DNA of 64,000 nt from Nitrosospira lacus (lineage in GTDB: Bacteria; Pseudomonadota; Gammaproteobacteria; Burkholderiales; Nitrosomonadaceae). The translations under genes were made by a program, and so were the position numbers. A model generated the notes under the pieces. It saw nothing but the letters and a program-made list of their open reading frames with translations. It did no database searches and was not told the DNA's origin. Location of the stretch: the NCBI RefSeq assembly GCF_000355765.4, contig NZ_CP021106.3:2637137-2701136 (forward strand), written 5' to 3'. Positions 20,210-30,129 of this stretch are shown one piece after another (the stretch's first letter is position 1; each line of letters starts with the position of its first letter).

Positions 20210-20638
20210 TCACCGAGGTGGAAACCCCGTTAGGGGATTATATCGCTCGCTTTCCATCTGATGCCTCTGCCATTTACTCTGCTGGTGTCTCGCGCGACCC
20301 TGATCACCGGACTGCTGGGCCTGTTCATTTTTTTGTTCAAGCCGCTCTTTCCGGGCTTTTCTCCCGACCCTGCGCCTCTCGTCCGTAGCCTTCTGCTGTT
20401 TTATCTTGTCCGTAGCGTTCTGTTGCTCCCATGGCTTCACCTCCCATGGCTTCGGTTCCTGGCCTTGCTGCCTACTCTCCAGTCCCAATCCTGGTTGACT
20501 ATTTTTCTGCGCTTGCTGCCTCGCCGGATTCGTTCCGGGTTCTCGCTGTGTCGAAAAAGCATCTTGATATGCCATGGCGGCGGGTTGCCAGCCCAGTGCG
20601 GCAAGGGTGGCGAATGCTGTCCAGAAGATTCTTCTCAT
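20210..20638 (-). CDS. Small secreted Gln/Arg/Lys-rich protein of unknown function
   Basis: 142 residues. The start ATG 20638 has AAAGGAG five bases upstream. A signal peptide is clear (RRIFWTAFATLAALGWQPAAMAYQ, cleavage after MAY or AMA). The mature part is very polar and rich in Gln, Arg and Lys, with two near-repeats KPWEVKPWEQQ and long predicted helices (about 85-130). No family was recognised. It is probably periplasmic; the basic, low-complexity character suggests binding to an acidic polymer or intrinsic disorder, which is a guess. Confidence 0.7.
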   Translation of the reverse strand: MRRIFWTAFATLAALGWQPAAMAYQDAFSTQREPGTNPARQQAQKNSQPGLGLESRQQGQEPKPWEVKPWEQQNATDKIKQQKATDERRRVGRKARKERLEQKNEQAQQSGDQGRARHQQSKWQRHQMESERYNPLTGFPPR

Positions 20639-20725
20639 GTGTACTCCTTTGCGAATAGTGTCTAGCTTGCGTTCCCGATAAATCGACACAGCCAAGGGTT
20701 ATCGATTAATTACGTTTTGCTACAT

Positions 20726-21271
20726 TTACTTATCGACAGAGCTCGTTGGTGCTTGGAGAGGATAACTGATCTTCAAGCCATCCGCACGCGCCCATGGTGT
20801 CAATATATGAGGTTTCCGTGCCCCGGCATTGATGATGTCTTCCACCCGTATACCGCGCAGGACAAGCGCATCGCCGATCAATGAACGGTGACAGCGCCAC
20901 GGAACCGCTTCAGCGCACATCAGCGCGCAGCGCTCATGCGCCACGAATTCCATGACATCCTGCACATTCGTGGCGAATTCCGGGCTTTGCATGTAATCGG
21001 CATAGCCGCGAAAAGACGCATTACGCCAGCCTCCATTGATCGAATCCTTCCGGGGGCGGCGCAACCCGCCGAGCCCCGCCAGGTGCGTATATTTGATGCC
21101 GGAGGCTCGCAGAATGTCCGGGAGCGTTTCCTTATTGAATTGGGGATTCTGCCGGGAACGCGGCATGGTGCGCACATCAAGGACATGTGTAACTTCATTT
21201 GCTTTCAACAGATTGATAAATCCATCCAGTGACCGTGTTGAATGCCCGATGGTACATATTAAATCAGCCAC
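20726..21271 (-). CDS. DUF488-family protein
   Basis: 181 residues starting at GTG 21271. The family signature is visible: TIGHSTRSLDGFINLL at the N terminus, DVRTMPRSRQNPQFN, then YTHLAGLGGLRRP and a late CAEAVPWRCHRSLI with conserved Cys and His. The biochemical role of DUF488 is not established. It lies 66 bases downstream of the TPR protein on the same strand, so it may share its transcript. Confidence 0.85.
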   Translation of the reverse strand: MADLICTIGHSTRSLDGFINLLKANEVTHVLDVRTMPRSRQNPQFNKETLPDILRASGIKYTHLAGLGGLRRPRKDSINGGWRNASFRGYADYMQSPEFATNVQDVMEFVAHERCALMCAEAVPWRCHRSLIGDALVLRGIRVEDIINAGARKPHILTPWARADGLKISYPLQAPTSSVDK

Positions 21272-21337
21272 CGGATGTTTATCCCCCCTTACGCTTGGCC
21301 CACTGGCGAAAATTGCAAAGGAACCCTGGCGCTATTG

Positions 21338-23080
21338 CTATTGCGCTGATCCGGCCGGGGGCGCCGCAATGCAGCCGAACCGCGATGCGTTGAGTGCCAC
21401 ATCGGCACGTGCCCACACCTTTTTGAAGCGTGCCTCGATCAATGCCGCCTGGCCGTCCTTTTTTTGTGCGCGCAACGTCTGCAACAACCCGTAAAGCGCC
21501 CAACCGTTGTTACGATTCTTGCGCAAATCTTCCCAATACACTGTCTCCGCTTCGGCTGTGCGCCCCGCTTCCAGCAGAATGGCGCCCAGCACCAGCCGTG
21601 GGGGAGACTGCCATTCCGACGGCTCCGTGTAAACCAGCGCATCCTCAAGACGAACCGCCCGGTCAAGGTGCGCAATGGCGGAAGCGAACTGTCCCCGGGC
21701 GGCCTCGATCTCGCCAGCAAGCACCTCGGGACCAATACTCAATACGTCGCGTGCGGTATTCAACGACATAAGCGGCCAATCCAGCGACCCATTCTTCATG
21801 ATCCCTCGCAGCGCTTCCAGCTCTTGCTCGGCTTGCGGCAACTGCCTGGTTGCCGCAAACGCCAGGCCGCGCACATAATGCCAGCCCCCCTTAAGAAAAG
21901 CATTGGTAGCCGGCGGCGCCGGTTCCTGAAGAATCTCGTTCCACTTCCCGAATTTCGCGTATGCCCAATACGGTGTGACACGGAATGTTCCCGTTCCCGG
22001 CACCGCATCCAGCGCCGCATCATCTATCGTGCTTGCCAGCTTTCGCGCCGATTCGATCGCAAGTCGGCTTTGCCCATCCATCGTGGCGGCAAACCACAGA
22101 AAGTGAATGTTATGGGGAGTGTACATGATAGGGTACATTCCCTGCACATGACTATGCGACAGATACTCCTCGTCGGCCGCGATGGCAAGCTGGTTACTCT
22201 TTATTGCATCGGCATAGCGGCCCACGCGCTGATAGATATGCGACGGCATGTGTACCGCATGTCCGGCCGCCGGCATCAGCGTAAGAAGAGTATCGGCCGC
22301 CTTCTCTGCCCGCTCGGGCGTACTCGTCGGCTCGACGAGGTGAATATACATATGCACCGCGCCCGGATGCTTCGGATTGCGCCGCAGCACCTCTTCGGTC
22401 AGTGCGACAATTTCAGCAGTACCCTTGAGCGGATACCCATCCCGCATCCAGTAACCCCAGGAGTTGAGATCCATCATCGCCTCGACATAGAGCATCGCGA
22501 TGTCGAGATCATCCGGAAAATGCATATGAACTTCCCGCATCGCGTCCGCATAAGCCTGGTTGTTCGCCTTGCGCTGCTCGGAGCTGCCGGTATACCGTTT
22601 CTCCAGCGCACCGATGAGCGCCCGCTCGCGCGGAGATGCCTTCGCCATGAGCGAGGCGGCTTTCCGCGCGAGTTCCAGAGCCGTCGCTTCGTCCTTAGGC
22701 TCCATCATTGCGTTGATATTGGGCCCAAGCACAAGCGCCTGGCCCCAGTATGCCATCGCAAGCGAGGGATCGAGCCGCGCTGCTTCCCGGAACGCGCGGC
22801 CCGCCTCGGCATGGTTAAATGCGTAGGAAAGGTTCAGGCCCTGGTTAACGAATTGCTGGGCTGACTTGTTCCGTGTGCTGACCGGGAATGCATGCGACCC
22901 AAGGTTCAACAGCCTGGGTGTAGCCTGATCATTCTGGACAACTCGCGCGTGATGTCCATGGCCAGTCCCGGATACTGTGGATGGCGAGGCACCGTCACCC
23001 GTGTGAGCGAAGGTACCGGTAACACTGCTGGCCGTCACCGCCAGCCCCCACATCATGAAATGAAGTGCGCGCAATTGCAT
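21338..23080 (-). CDS. Secreted TPR-repeat protein
   Basis: 580 residues from ATG 23080, which has a strong AGGAGGAAATAACC ribosome-binding site; the longer open frame to 23245 would run through the end of the upstream gene. A signal peptide (RALHFMMWGLAVTASSVTGTFAH) is followed by a His/Ser-rich stretch (HGHHARV) and a long array of helical TPR-like repeats (for example EAGRAFREAARLDPSLAMAYWGQAL and AYWAYAKFGKWNEIL). TPR arrays mediate protein-protein contacts. The function is otherwise unknown; the mature protein should be periplasmic or exported. Upstream partner is the EI24 membrane protein, 23 bases away. Confidence 0.85.
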   Translation of the reverse strand: MQLRALHFMMWGLAVTASSVTGTFAHTGDGASPSTVSGTGHGHHARVVQNDQATPRLLNLGSHAFPVSTRNKSAQQFVNQGLNLSYAFNHAEAGRAFREAARLDPSLAMAYWGQALVLGPNINAMMEPKDEATALELARKAASLMAKASPRERALIGALEKRYTGSSEQRKANNQAYADAMREVHMHFPDDLDIAMLYVEAMMDLNSWGYWMRDGYPLKGTAEIVALTEEVLRRNPKHPGAVHMYIHLVEPTSTPERAEKAADTLLTLMPAAGHAVHMPSHIYQRVGRYADAIKSNQLAIAADEEYLSHSHVQGMYPIMYTPHNIHFLWFAATMDGQSRLAIESARKLASTIDDAALDAVPGTGTFRVTPYWAYAKFGKWNEILQEPAPPATNAFLKGGWHYVRGLAFAATRQLPQAEQELEALRGIMKNGSLDWPLMSLNTARDVLSIGPEVLAGEIEAARGQFASAIAHLDRAVRLEDALVYTEPSEWQSPPRLVLGAILLEAGRTAEAETVYWEDLRKNRNNGWALYGLLQTLRAQKKDGQAALIEARFKKVWARADVALNASRFGCIAAPPAGSAQ

Positions 23081-23103
23081 GGTTATTTCCTCCTGATTCT
23101 TGA

Positions 23104-23829
23104 TTATCCTGAATCCGGCCGGTGGCGCAGCTCCGCGAGGCGCGCCAGACCGAAATGAATGAAAGCCAGGGCCGCCAGCACCGGCGCGAACAGATTGAAA
23201 AACGGTATAAATTGTACCAAACCGGTCAGCAGTCCCAGGCCCCAAAGCGACGGGCGATAGGTTAAAAATATCGCGCGCATCTCTTCGCGGCGCGCGTGCT
23301 CTGCAAGTGCATCATAACGGAACAGGCGCTGGTTCAGATACGCCGCGGCAATAAATGGGACAACCACTCCCGCGCCGACCATCCACAATGGAATGGTGAC
23401 AAGCCATATGGCGATAAACATGCCGATGGCGAGCAGGGCATTGAGCAGACTGCCTGCAATGCCGCCGCTGCTCTCGTGTTCGAGTTGCGGGTAGTCGCGA
23501 TCCGCCACTAGGTGAACCAGCGCTGGCATGGCGAACAAGGCAGTAATCACCAGCGCCGTAATAAAAACCAGCGGCACAAATAGAATCAGATGCGCCACGC
23601 CCTGTATTCCATATGCAATCCATCGCGGCTCCACGCCTTCCAGCCAGGTTTGAATGCCGATCGCCGTGAGGCCACTGGCGATCCATCCCGAGAAGGTGCT
23701 CCAGAAAACCACGCCCAAAATCAACCACAGCAGAGCAGCCGCCAGGATTGGCCAGATGACAATCCACAAGACTTGAAACCGGAACAAATCGCGAAAAGCG
23801 TGCGAAAGCGCATCGAATACGGGGATCAT
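23104..23829 (-). CDS. EI24/CysZ-like membrane protein
   Basis: 241 residues with about four to five hydrophobic segments (for example LWIVIWPILAAALLWLILGVVFW and AHLILFVPLVFITALVITALFAM). The motif RDYPQLEHESSGG between membrane segments and the C-terminal LTGLVQFIPFFNLFAPVLAALAF are typical of the EI24 domain, which includes the sulfate permease CysZ. The sequence is more like uncharacterised EI24 proteins than genuine CysZ, and no cys gene is adjacent, so transport of sulfate is only a possibility. Confidence 0.85.
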   Translation of the reverse strand: MIPVFDALSHAFRDLFRFQVLWIVIWPILAAALLWLILGVVFWSTFSGWIASGLTAIGIQTWLEGVEPRWIAYGIQGVAHLILFVPLVFITALVITALFAMPALVHLVADRDYPQLEHESSGGIAGSLLNALLAIGMFIAIWLVTIPLWMVGAGVVVPFIAAAYLNQRLFRYDALAEHARREEMRAIFLTYRPSLWGLGLLTGLVQFIPFFNLFAPVLAALAFIHFGLARLAELRHRPDSG

Positions 23830-23856
23830 GGATAGTTCTCCTTCGCGGAGCTGGAC

Positions 23857-24375
23857 TCATTGAATTCCACTCTCGCATCGCGGGTCCGCCGCGTAGGCAA
23901 ATGCGTTGTACCAAGTGGTCCGCTCCCAGATTTCCTTGCACACCTCGGCGCAGACTTCGCGCTCGAACCCGCACATCCCGCCTAGCTTGAAGCGCGCCGT
24001 ATAGGCACCTGCGCCTTCCCCGCCTTTCAGTTCGATAACAATGCGTGCATTTTTTTCAAAGATGCGCAGTCGATAAGTATTGGTGAGATCCTGATAGAAC
24101 TTCCTGGGAATAACGAATTCCCTCCCGTCGATGGAAACAACAAAAACCCCGGTGACAAACCGTGGAATCCCGCCATCCATGCCCCACATGCCCGCGTCGA
24201 CTTCGGGGCACTCACCACTCTTGCATGAACGCTCCCGGAACGAAACGGCAACTCTCTTGCCGGAAGGCGTCACGGATATCTTCTCGTACGCAAACGGAAC
24301 TGCTTCCGTTTGCGCGAGTGCACCCAGGGACACGAAGGACAATGCAGCAGCAAAGATTTTCAAGAACCTTAACAT
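23857..24375 (-). CDS. Small secreted protein of unknown function
   Basis: 172 residues with a clear signal peptide (RFLKIFAAALSFVSLGALAQ). The mature part has cysteines that could form disulfides (CKSGEC, CGFEREVCAEVC) and alternates beta-like strands (YRLRIFEKNARIVIEL). No family was recognised. It lies 27 bases upstream of the EI24 gene on the same strand and may be cotranscribed with it. Confidence 0.65.
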   Translation of the reverse strand: MLRFLKIFAAALSFVSLGALAQTEAVPFAYEKISVTPSGKRVAVSFRERSCKSGECPEVDAGMWGMDGGIPRFVTGVFVVSIDGREFVIPRKFYQDLTNTYRLRIFEKNARIVIELKGGEGAGAYTARFKLGGMCGFEREVCAEVCKEIWERTTWYNAFAYAADPRCESGIQ

Positions 24376-24391
24376 TGTTCAGACGATGCAG

Positions 24392-24784
24392 CTATGCTAT
24401 CTCGATGAATATCTTTTCGGTCTCGGATGCGGTCTTCAATTTAGTGAAAAGCTGTTCAAAAGCCAGCCTGCTTTGGCCGATAAAACCCGTATCTTTCGTC
24501 TGGCCCACCAGTATACATCCCTCCGTATCCGCAGCTGTATTTCCGGGATGTATCCGTACCCCTTCAAAGTTAGGCACATTCAAAAAAAGTGGGAGCGGGC
24601 GTCCGAATCGCTGGGAATAGTTAATTATGACTTCATAGCGTCCCGCAGGGATGGCTGTCTTCCCCTTGATCTTGACCGGCCGGACTTTATCTTCCAGGGT
24701 ATAGCATTCAAACTGATTATCCACGTATAGCTTGCCAATCGTGCTATTTTCGGAAAAATCCGTCCTCTCCACCCTCAGCTCCAT
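24392..24784 (-). CDS. DUF5675-family protein
   Basis: 130 residues from ATG 24784, eight bases after GGAG; an ATG two codons earlier is too close to that site. The sequence CYTLEDKVRP, KTAIPAGRYEV, FGRPLPLFLNVPNFEGVRIHPGNTAADTEGCILVG matches the DUF5675 pattern, a fold with resemblance to L,D-transpeptidase-like HxGN-SxGC motifs (here RIHPGN and TEGCILVG). Members are common in phages and integrated elements; no other phage gene is nearby. Catalytic activity is not established. Confidence 0.75.
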   Translation of the reverse strand: MELRVERTDFSENSTIGKLYVDNQFECYTLEDKVRPVKIKGKTAIPAGRYEVIINYSQRFGRPLPLFLNVPNFEGVRIHPGNTAADTEGCILVGQTKDTGFIGQSRLAFEQLFTKLKTASETEKIFIEIA

Positions 24785-25180
24785 TTTCATTTCTCCTTTT
24801 TTATATGGCGGAAATGACATCATCCCATTTCCTCCTCCGCGCTTTCTCTCTTTTTTTTAAAATAGTATATATACGAATTATTTTCACTATTTCCGCGAGA
24901 CTATATCGGATCAATGACATGACCCTAAATCCGGCAGTTCAACGCTCATTTATTATATGAGTGCCAAATTTTTTTGCTACTTGATCCACATTTTCTGAGG
25001 CAAATCCGCTACAGAAGCGGATTCAGGATGACAGGAGTTGAGCGGATATGCCGTCGTCAGCCACCTTGGGAAGGATGTTAAAAAAAAGCGACAGGATGAG
25101 CAGGCGTGGGGTTATTCTCGCCTGGAATTTTGCAAGGATGGCAGGGTCGGTGAACTTCCGGTTCAGGAAGGCAACAACAC
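24785..25180. other. AT-rich intergenic region with a stem-loop
   Basis: About 400 bases between cysS and the DUF5675 gene, both on the minus strand. A perfect 8-bp stem AATCCGCT/AGCGGATT (25003-25023, loop five bases) stands alone without a T run. A pentuple of Ts near 25080 on the minus strand follows an imperfect stem CAGGCG/CGCCTG and might end cysS transcripts, but this is weak. The stretch 24850-24960 is strongly AT-rich and may hold the promoter for the DUF5675 gene. Confidence 0.4.
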
Positions 25181-26563
25181 TTACCCCCGCCGCCAGGTGG
25201 TGCCCTGAGATCCATCCTCCAGGATAATGCCGGCATCCAGCAACTCCTTGCGGATACGGTCAGACTCGCCATAATCCTTATTGCTACGGGCGATGAGGCG
25301 TTGTTGAATCATTTGTTCAATGTGTTCCTGGCTAACTACGAAATCTCCCATGGTCACGGCATCCTGGAAATATTGCTGTGAATCCTGTTGCAGCAGTCCC
25401 AGGACGCCACCCAGGGCCCTCATCAATGCTACATCCATGGGTGATCCGGTTTTATTGATTTCGTTGGCAAGATCAAACAGCACAGCGATGGCATCGGGGG
25501 TATTGAAGTCATCGTTCATGGCTTCCCTGAAACGCCGTGCCGGAGCCTCGTTCCAATCTATCGCCTCGCCGGACACGCTTGCCCGGCTTCCTTTCAGCGC
25601 CGTGTAAAGCCGGTCGAGCGCACGCTTGGCATCCTCCAGATGCTGGTCGGAATAGTTCAGGGCGCTGCGATAATGCGCACGTAGAATAAAAAATCGCACC
25701 ACTTCCGGCTGGTAGCAATTGAGAATTTCGCGCACGGTAAAAAAATTGCCGAGCGACTTGGACATCTTCTCGTCATTGACGCGCACGAAGCCGTTGTGCA
25801 TCCAGTAGTTGACAAAAGGATGGTCATGCGCACCCTCGCTTTGCGCTATCTCGTTTTCATGATGGGGAAACTGCAAGTCCTGGCCGCCGCCGTGAATGTC
25901 GAAATGCTCACCCAGATAATGCTCGCTCATCGCCGAGCATTCGATATGCCAACCGGGACGCCCCGTGCCCCAGGGCGAATCCCACTGCGGCTCACCGGGC
26001 TTGGCAGCTTTCCACAGCACAAAATCCAGCGGATCTTTCTTGTGCGGATCAACGATCACGCGTTCCCCTGCGCGCAAATCGTCAAGCGATTTTCCGGATA
26101 GTTTTCCATAACCCGGGAATCGGTGTACGGCGTAATACACATCCCCATTGGCTGCGGCATAGGCAAGATTCTTATCCACCAGGGTACGGATCATGGCCAC
26201 CATTCTTTCCACATGCCTCGTAGCCCGCGGCTCGCAAGTGGGTGGCAGGACACCGAGCACAGCGGCATCCTCTTCCATCGCCTGAATGAAGCGGCTGGTC
26301 AGAGTTTCGATGGATTCGTTGTTTTCCAGCGCACGTTTGATGATTTTGTCGTCAACATCGGTAATGTTACGCACATAAGTAACATTGAGACCGGTCGCCC
26401 GCAGCCAGCGCACCACCATATCGAATACCACCATCATGCGTGCGTGGCCGAGATGGCAATAATCGTAAACTGTCATGCCGCAGACATATATTTTAACGTT
26501 CCCGGGCGTCAGCGGAACGAAATCCTGTTTTTCTCTTGCAAGCGAATTATGGATCTTGAGCAT
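25181..26563 (-). CDS. cysS: Cysteinyl-tRNA synthetase
   Basis: CysS charges tRNA-Cys with cysteine. 460 residues, the family length, from ATG 26563; the longer frame to 26650 adds a non-conserved stretch. The class I signatures are present: HIGH as HLGH in [11 protein letters not shown] and KMSKS in [12 protein letters not shown]. Zinc-ligand candidates are the Cys of VCGMTVYD, Cys in HIECSAM and the [10 protein letters not shown] segment. Divergent from the TPR-NTF2 gene. Confidence 0.97.
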   Translation of the reverse strand: MLKIHNSLAREKQDFVPLTPGNVKIYVCGMTVYDYCHLGHARMMVVFDMVVRWLRATGLNVTYVRNITDVDDKIIKRALENNESIETLTSRFIQAMEEDAAVLGVLPPTCEPRATRHVERMVAMIRTLVDKNLAYAAANGDVYYAVHRFPGYGKLSGKSLDDLRAGERVIVDPHKKDPLDFVLWKAAKPGEPQWDSPWGTGRPGWHIECSAMSEHYLGEHFDIHGGGQDLQFPHHENEIAQSEGAHDHPFVNYWMHNGFVRVNDEKMSKSLGNFFTVREILNCYQPEVVRFFILRAHYRSALNYSDQHLEDAKRALDRLYTALKGSRASVSGEAIDWNEAPARRFREAMNDDFNTPDAIAVLFDLANEINKTGSPMDVALMRALGGVLGLLQQDSQQYFQDAVTMGDFVVSQEHIEQMIQQRLIARSNKDYGESDRIRKELLDAGIILEDGSQGTTWRRG

Positions 26564-26671
26564 CTGGCGAGATTGTGAAATGGACAGGCTTCTTGGTAGA
26601 ATCGCCAAGCCTCTTGGCAGAAGCCAGAATATTCTGGGCTGGCTCAACAAAAACCGGAGCAGTATAGCACA

Positions 26672-27697
26672 ATGAAAACGCTAAATTTTCGCCAGACAAA
26701 TGCGTTCATGGCAGCCTGCGCCGCTGCCTTGCTGCTTGCAACTGCTGCCACCTTTGCCGATGAAGGCCAAGAAGTTGCCAAACTTTATAAGCAGGGCAAT
26801 CTGGCCAAGGCGCTGGAACAAGCGGAGGCTTATCTTGCCACCAAGCCTGGAGACGCCCAAATGCGCTTCCAGAAGGGACTGATTCTTACCGAGCAAAACA
26901 GGATTGCGGAGGCCACTAAGGTATTTGCTTCACTATCGGAAGATTACCCGGATCTGCCCGAGCCGCACAATAATCTTGCCGTGCTTTATGCCAGCCAGGG
27001 TCAGTATGATAAGGCCAAGAATGCGCTGGAAGCGGCGATACGCACGCACCCCAGCTATTCCACCGCGCACGAAAATCTGGGTGATATCTACGCCAGGATG
27101 GCCAGCCAGGCATACGGCAAAGCTTTACAGTTGGACAAGAGTAATACAGCCGCGCAGACCAAGCTCGCGATGATCAAAAACCTGGCTACAATGAGCAGGG
27201 GCATTCAACCCGCTTCCTTATCAGCAAGCAAATCATCAGACACAGGTCCAGAAAAAATCGTGGAGAAAGCCCGGGATAAAATGCCGGCGAAACCCGCTGA
27301 AAAATTGGTGCCGGGAACCCCCTCCCTTGCTGAAAAACCGGCGGCTCCCGATAGCGGCTCCAAGGAGATCCTTAAAGCCATAAACGCCTGGGCCAAGGCA
27401 TGGTCCGACAAGGATGCCACCACGTACCTTGCATTTTATGCAGGTGATTTCCATACTCCTCCCGGCACCTCGCGCCCGGCATGGGAAAAAAGTCGCCGGG
27501 AGCGCATCGGCAAGCCAAAGTCTATCCACGTCGAAATTACCCATCCCAAAGTCAGCTTTATCGATGAGGCGCATGCCAGGGTGAGTTTCAAGCAGTCGTA
27601 TCACTCGGATGCGATCAAGAGCACCACCACCAAAACCCTTGAAATGGTCAAGACAGGAGAAGAATGGCTGATACAGCAGGAGCAGGTAGGACGATGA
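26672..27697 (+). CDS. Secreted TPR protein with C-terminal NTF2-like domain
   Basis: 341 residues: a signal peptide ([20 protein letters not shown]), four TPR-like repeats (about 30-165, for example [28 protein letters not shown]), a Lys/Pro-rich linker (about 180-235) and a C-terminal NTF2/SnoaL-like domain (about 240-341, [21 protein letters not shown]). The last domain resembles the C-terminal domain of the next gene's product. The stop overlaps the start of that L,D-transpeptidase gene by four bases. A shared role in cell-wall remodelling is inferred from this pairing. Confidence 0.85.
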   Translation: MKTLNFRQTNAFMAACAAALLLATAATFADEGQEVAKLYKQGNLAKALEQAEAYLATKPGDAQMRFQKGLILTEQNRIAEATKVFASLSEDYPDLPEPHNNLAVLYASQGQYDKAKNALEAAIRTHPSYSTAHENLGDIYARMASQAYGKALQLDKSNTAAQTKLAMIKNLATMSRGIQPASLSASKSSDTGPEKIVEKARDKMPAKPAEKLVPGTPSLAEKPAAPDSGSKEILKAINAWAKAWSDKDATTYLAFYAGDFHTPPGTSRPAWEKSRRERIGKPKSIHVEITHPKVSFIDEAHARVSFKQSYHSDAIKSTTTKTLEMVKTGEEWLIQQEQVGR

Positions 27698-28944
27698 AAT
27701 CGCCCATGCGCCTGATGTTCCCGAAGCAGGGTTGCGCAATGGCGAAAGCCACGATAACCACAGCCACGCTGGCGGCATACTGCCTTGTAATCCCAGGAGT
27801 ACTGGCAAGTGAAAGCTCAATCCTGACGGAGCTGTCCATGGCCGGACCGGAAGCTGCGCTCGTCAAAAGCCTGCAGGAAATCGCTGAGAGCCGCGTGGAC
27901 TCGGCTCTCAGCGGAATCGAGCAGTTACTCAAGACCAACCCCAACTTCCGGCTAGCGCAATTGATCAAGGGGGACCTGCTGCTGGCTCGGGTCCGACCCA
28001 TTAATGATATGGGCAATACCGGGGGGACACCCCAGCAGGATATTGCCGATCTGCGCGAAGAGGCGCGAGCAAGAATGCAGCGTCATCGGGAATCGGTCCC
28101 GCACAATGCGATACCGAAATATCTGCTGCAAATGCCGCCGGAACAAAAATACGCAATCATTGCCGATACTCGCAAATCCCGGCTTTATATATACCAGAAT
28201 ATCCGTGGCGAGGCCCGCTATCTTGCCGATTATTACATCAGCAGCGGCAAGAATGGATCGCAAAAATTGAAAGAAGGCGACAAGAAAACGCCTGTGGGCG
28301 TATATTTCATCACCGCCAACCTGCCGCGCGAGAAACTTACGGACTTCTACGGCAGCGGCGCATTCCCGATCAATTATCCCAACGAGTGGGATAAGCGTCA
28401 TGGGCGCGATGGCTACGGCATATGGCTGCATGGGACGCCCTCGAATACATACAGCCGCCCGCCTCGTGCCAGCGATGGGTGCGTGGTACTCTCCAATCAG
28501 GACCTGAATGCGGTGAGCGCGACCCTGCAGGTCGGCATAACTCCCGTCATCATCAGCGACGAAATGGAGTGGGTAAAAACCGATGACACAACCATGCTCC
28601 GCAACAAAATCACACAGCAATTGGAAAGCTGGCGGCGCGATTGGGAAAGTGGGAATACCGATGCCTATATCAGGCATTACGGACGTGATTTCTCCAGCGG
28701 CAACCAGGGCCTAGCTGAATGGGTACAGCACAAACGCCAGGTGAATGCGGCTAAAAGCTGGATCAAGGTAGGCATCAGCAATGTCGGCATGTTTCTTTAT
28801 CCCGGCAGGGACGACTTGGTGGTGGTTAATTTCGACCAGGAATATTCCAGCAACAACCTGTCCAATAAAATGAAAAAACGCCAATACTGGATGAAGGAAA
28901 ATAAGAAAGGCCCATGGAAAATTATCTATGAAAGCGCGGCATAG
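27694..28944 (+). CDS. L,D-transpeptidase (YkuD) with C-terminal NTF2-like domain
   Basis: 416 residues from ATG 27694, which overlaps the upstream stop (ATGA) and has AGGTAGGACG before it. A signal peptide (ATITTATLAAYCLVIPGVLA) leads to a helical region, then the YkuD catalytic domain (about 140-300) with YAIIADTRKSRLYIYQ, the HGTPSN histidine and the catalytic cysteine in RASDGCVVLSN. The C-terminal 110 residues (SWRRDWESGNTDAYIRHYGRDF) form an NTF2-like domain, the arrangement also known from Helicobacter Csd6, an L,D-carboxypeptidase. It acts on peptidoglycan peptides in the periplasm: cross-linking, lipoprotein attachment or trimming cannot be told apart. Confidence 0.9.
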   Translation: MKSPMRLMFPKQGCAMAKATITTATLAAYCLVIPGVLASESSILTELSMAGPEAALVKSLQEIAESRVDSALSGIEQLLKTNPNFRLAQLIKGDLLLARVRPINDMGNTGGTPQQDIADLREEARARMQRHRESVPHNAIPKYLLQMPPEQKYAIIADTRKSRLYIYQNIRGEARYLADYYISSGKNGSQKLKEGDKKTPVGVYFITANLPREKLTDFYGSGAFPINYPNEWDKRHGRDGYGIWLHGTPSNTYSRPPRASDGCVVLSNQDLNAVSATLQVGITPVIISDEMEWVKTDDTTMLRNKITQQLESWRRDWESGNTDAYIRHYGRDFSSGNQGLAEWVQHKRQVNAAKSWIKVGISNVGMFLYPGRDDLVVVNFDQEYSSNNLSNKMKKRQYWMKENKKGPWKIIYESAA

Positions 28945-28994
28945 TTTCTGGTGTTATCATAAAAATGATCGATAAATTTTTTTACGGAAAGCCC

Positions 28995-29603
28995 ATGCAT
29001 ATCATCAAGCTTCTCTCGGTTTTCTCGCTTCTTTTCAGCGCAATTACAATTGCCTACGCCGCCAATCCCCAGGTTGAAATAAAGACCAATTCTGGCACTA
29101 TAGTGCTGGAACTCTATCCGGATAAGGCACCGAAGACAGTATCAAATTTTTTGAATTACGTGAAGGACGGCTACTATGCAGGCACCGTATTTCACCGGGT
29201 CATCCCCGGATTCATGATTCAGGGTGGCGGATTCGACAAGACCCTTAAACAAAAGCCCACAAGACAACCCATTGAAAATGAAGCGGCTAATGGTCTCAGG
29301 AATGAGATCGGGACCGTTGCCATGGCCCGCACGCCGGACCCGCATTCAGCATCGGCGCAATTTTTTATCAACGTTGCCAATAACGCTTTTCTCAACCATA
29401 CCGCGCCTACGCCGCAAGGTTATGGCTATACCGTATTTGGAAAAGTCATAAAGGGAATGGAGGTCGTCAACAGGATCGCCGACGCTCCCACCGGTCCTGC
29501 GGGACCTTTCCCGAGCGATGTGCCTAAGGCAACCGTGGTCATCGAAGAAGTCAGACTCATCGCGGCGGGACCCTCTGCCGCAGCCAGCACTCCCACCAAA
29601 TAA
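28995..29603 (+). CDS. ppiA: Periplasmic peptidyl-prolyl cis-trans isomerase, cyclophilin type
   Basis: 202 residues from ATG 28995, preceded by GGAAAG; an earlier ATG at 28965 would lengthen the signal peptide. Signal peptide LLSVFSLLFSAITIAYA, then a complete cyclophilin domain: [15 protein letters not shown] (active-site Arg), [20 protein letters not shown] and the C-terminal YTVFGKVIKGMEVVN. A short Ala/Ser/Pro tail ends the protein. It assists folding of exported proteins. The cytoplasmic paralogue follows nine bases downstream, pointing to local duplication. Confidence 0.95.
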   Translation: MHIIKLLSVFSLLFSAITIAYAANPQVEIKTNSGTIVLELYPDKAPKTVSNFLNYVKDGYYAGTVFHRVIPGFMIQGGGFDKTLKQKPTRQPIENEAANGLRNEIGTVAMARTPDPHSASAQFFINVANNAFLNHTAPTPQGYGYTVFGKVIKGMEVVNRIADAPTGPAGPFPSDVPKATVVIEEVRLIAAGPSAAASTPTK

Positions 29604-29612
29604 AGGACAAAC

Positions 29613-30107
29613 ATGATCAAACTGCATACCAGTCACGGCATCATTACACTTGAACTCGACAGCGAGAAAGCGCCGTTGACTGTTCAGAATTTCATCAACT
29701 ATGTAAATAGCGGACATTATGACAATACGATATTCCATCGTGTGATTGATGGCTTCATGATCCAGGGGGGCGGCTTTGAGCCCGGCATGAAGCAAAAGCA
29801 GACTCGTGCGCCGATTCAGAATGAGGCCGCCAATGGACTCAAGAACGAAAAATATACGATCGCCATGGCACGCACCTCCGACGTGCACTCTGCTTCCGCT
29901 CAATTCTTTATCAATGTCGCCGATAACAATTTTCTCAATTACACTTCATCAACCTCTCAGGGTTTTGGCTATTGTGTATTCGGCAAGGTCACGGAAGGCA
30001 AGGATGTGGTGGACCAGATCAAGAAAGTAAGAACAGGCGATCGAAGCGGACATCAGAACGTGCCACTGGAAGATGTGGTGGTGCAGAAAGCGGAAGTAGT
30101 CCAATAG
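29613..30107 (+). CDS. ppiB: Cytoplasmic peptidyl-prolyl cis-trans isomerase, cyclophilin type
   Basis: 164 residues, no signal peptide, AAAGGAC ribosome-binding site before ATG 29613. The cyclophilin core is complete: [45 protein letters not shown] and [14 protein letters not shown]. Very similar to the preceding secreted cyclophilin, so the two are probably duplicates specialised for cytoplasm and periplasm. Confidence 0.96.
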   Translation: MIKLHTSHGIITLELDSEKAPLTVQNFINYVNSGHYDNTIFHRVIDGFMIQGGGFEPGMKQKQTRAPIQNEAANGLKNEKYTIAMARTSDVHSASAQFFINVADNNFLNYTSSTSQGFGYCVFGKVTEGKDVVDQIKKVRTGDRSGHQNVPLEDVVVQKAEVVQ

Positions 30108-30129
30108 CCAGATCGTTGGGAAAGCGCCC

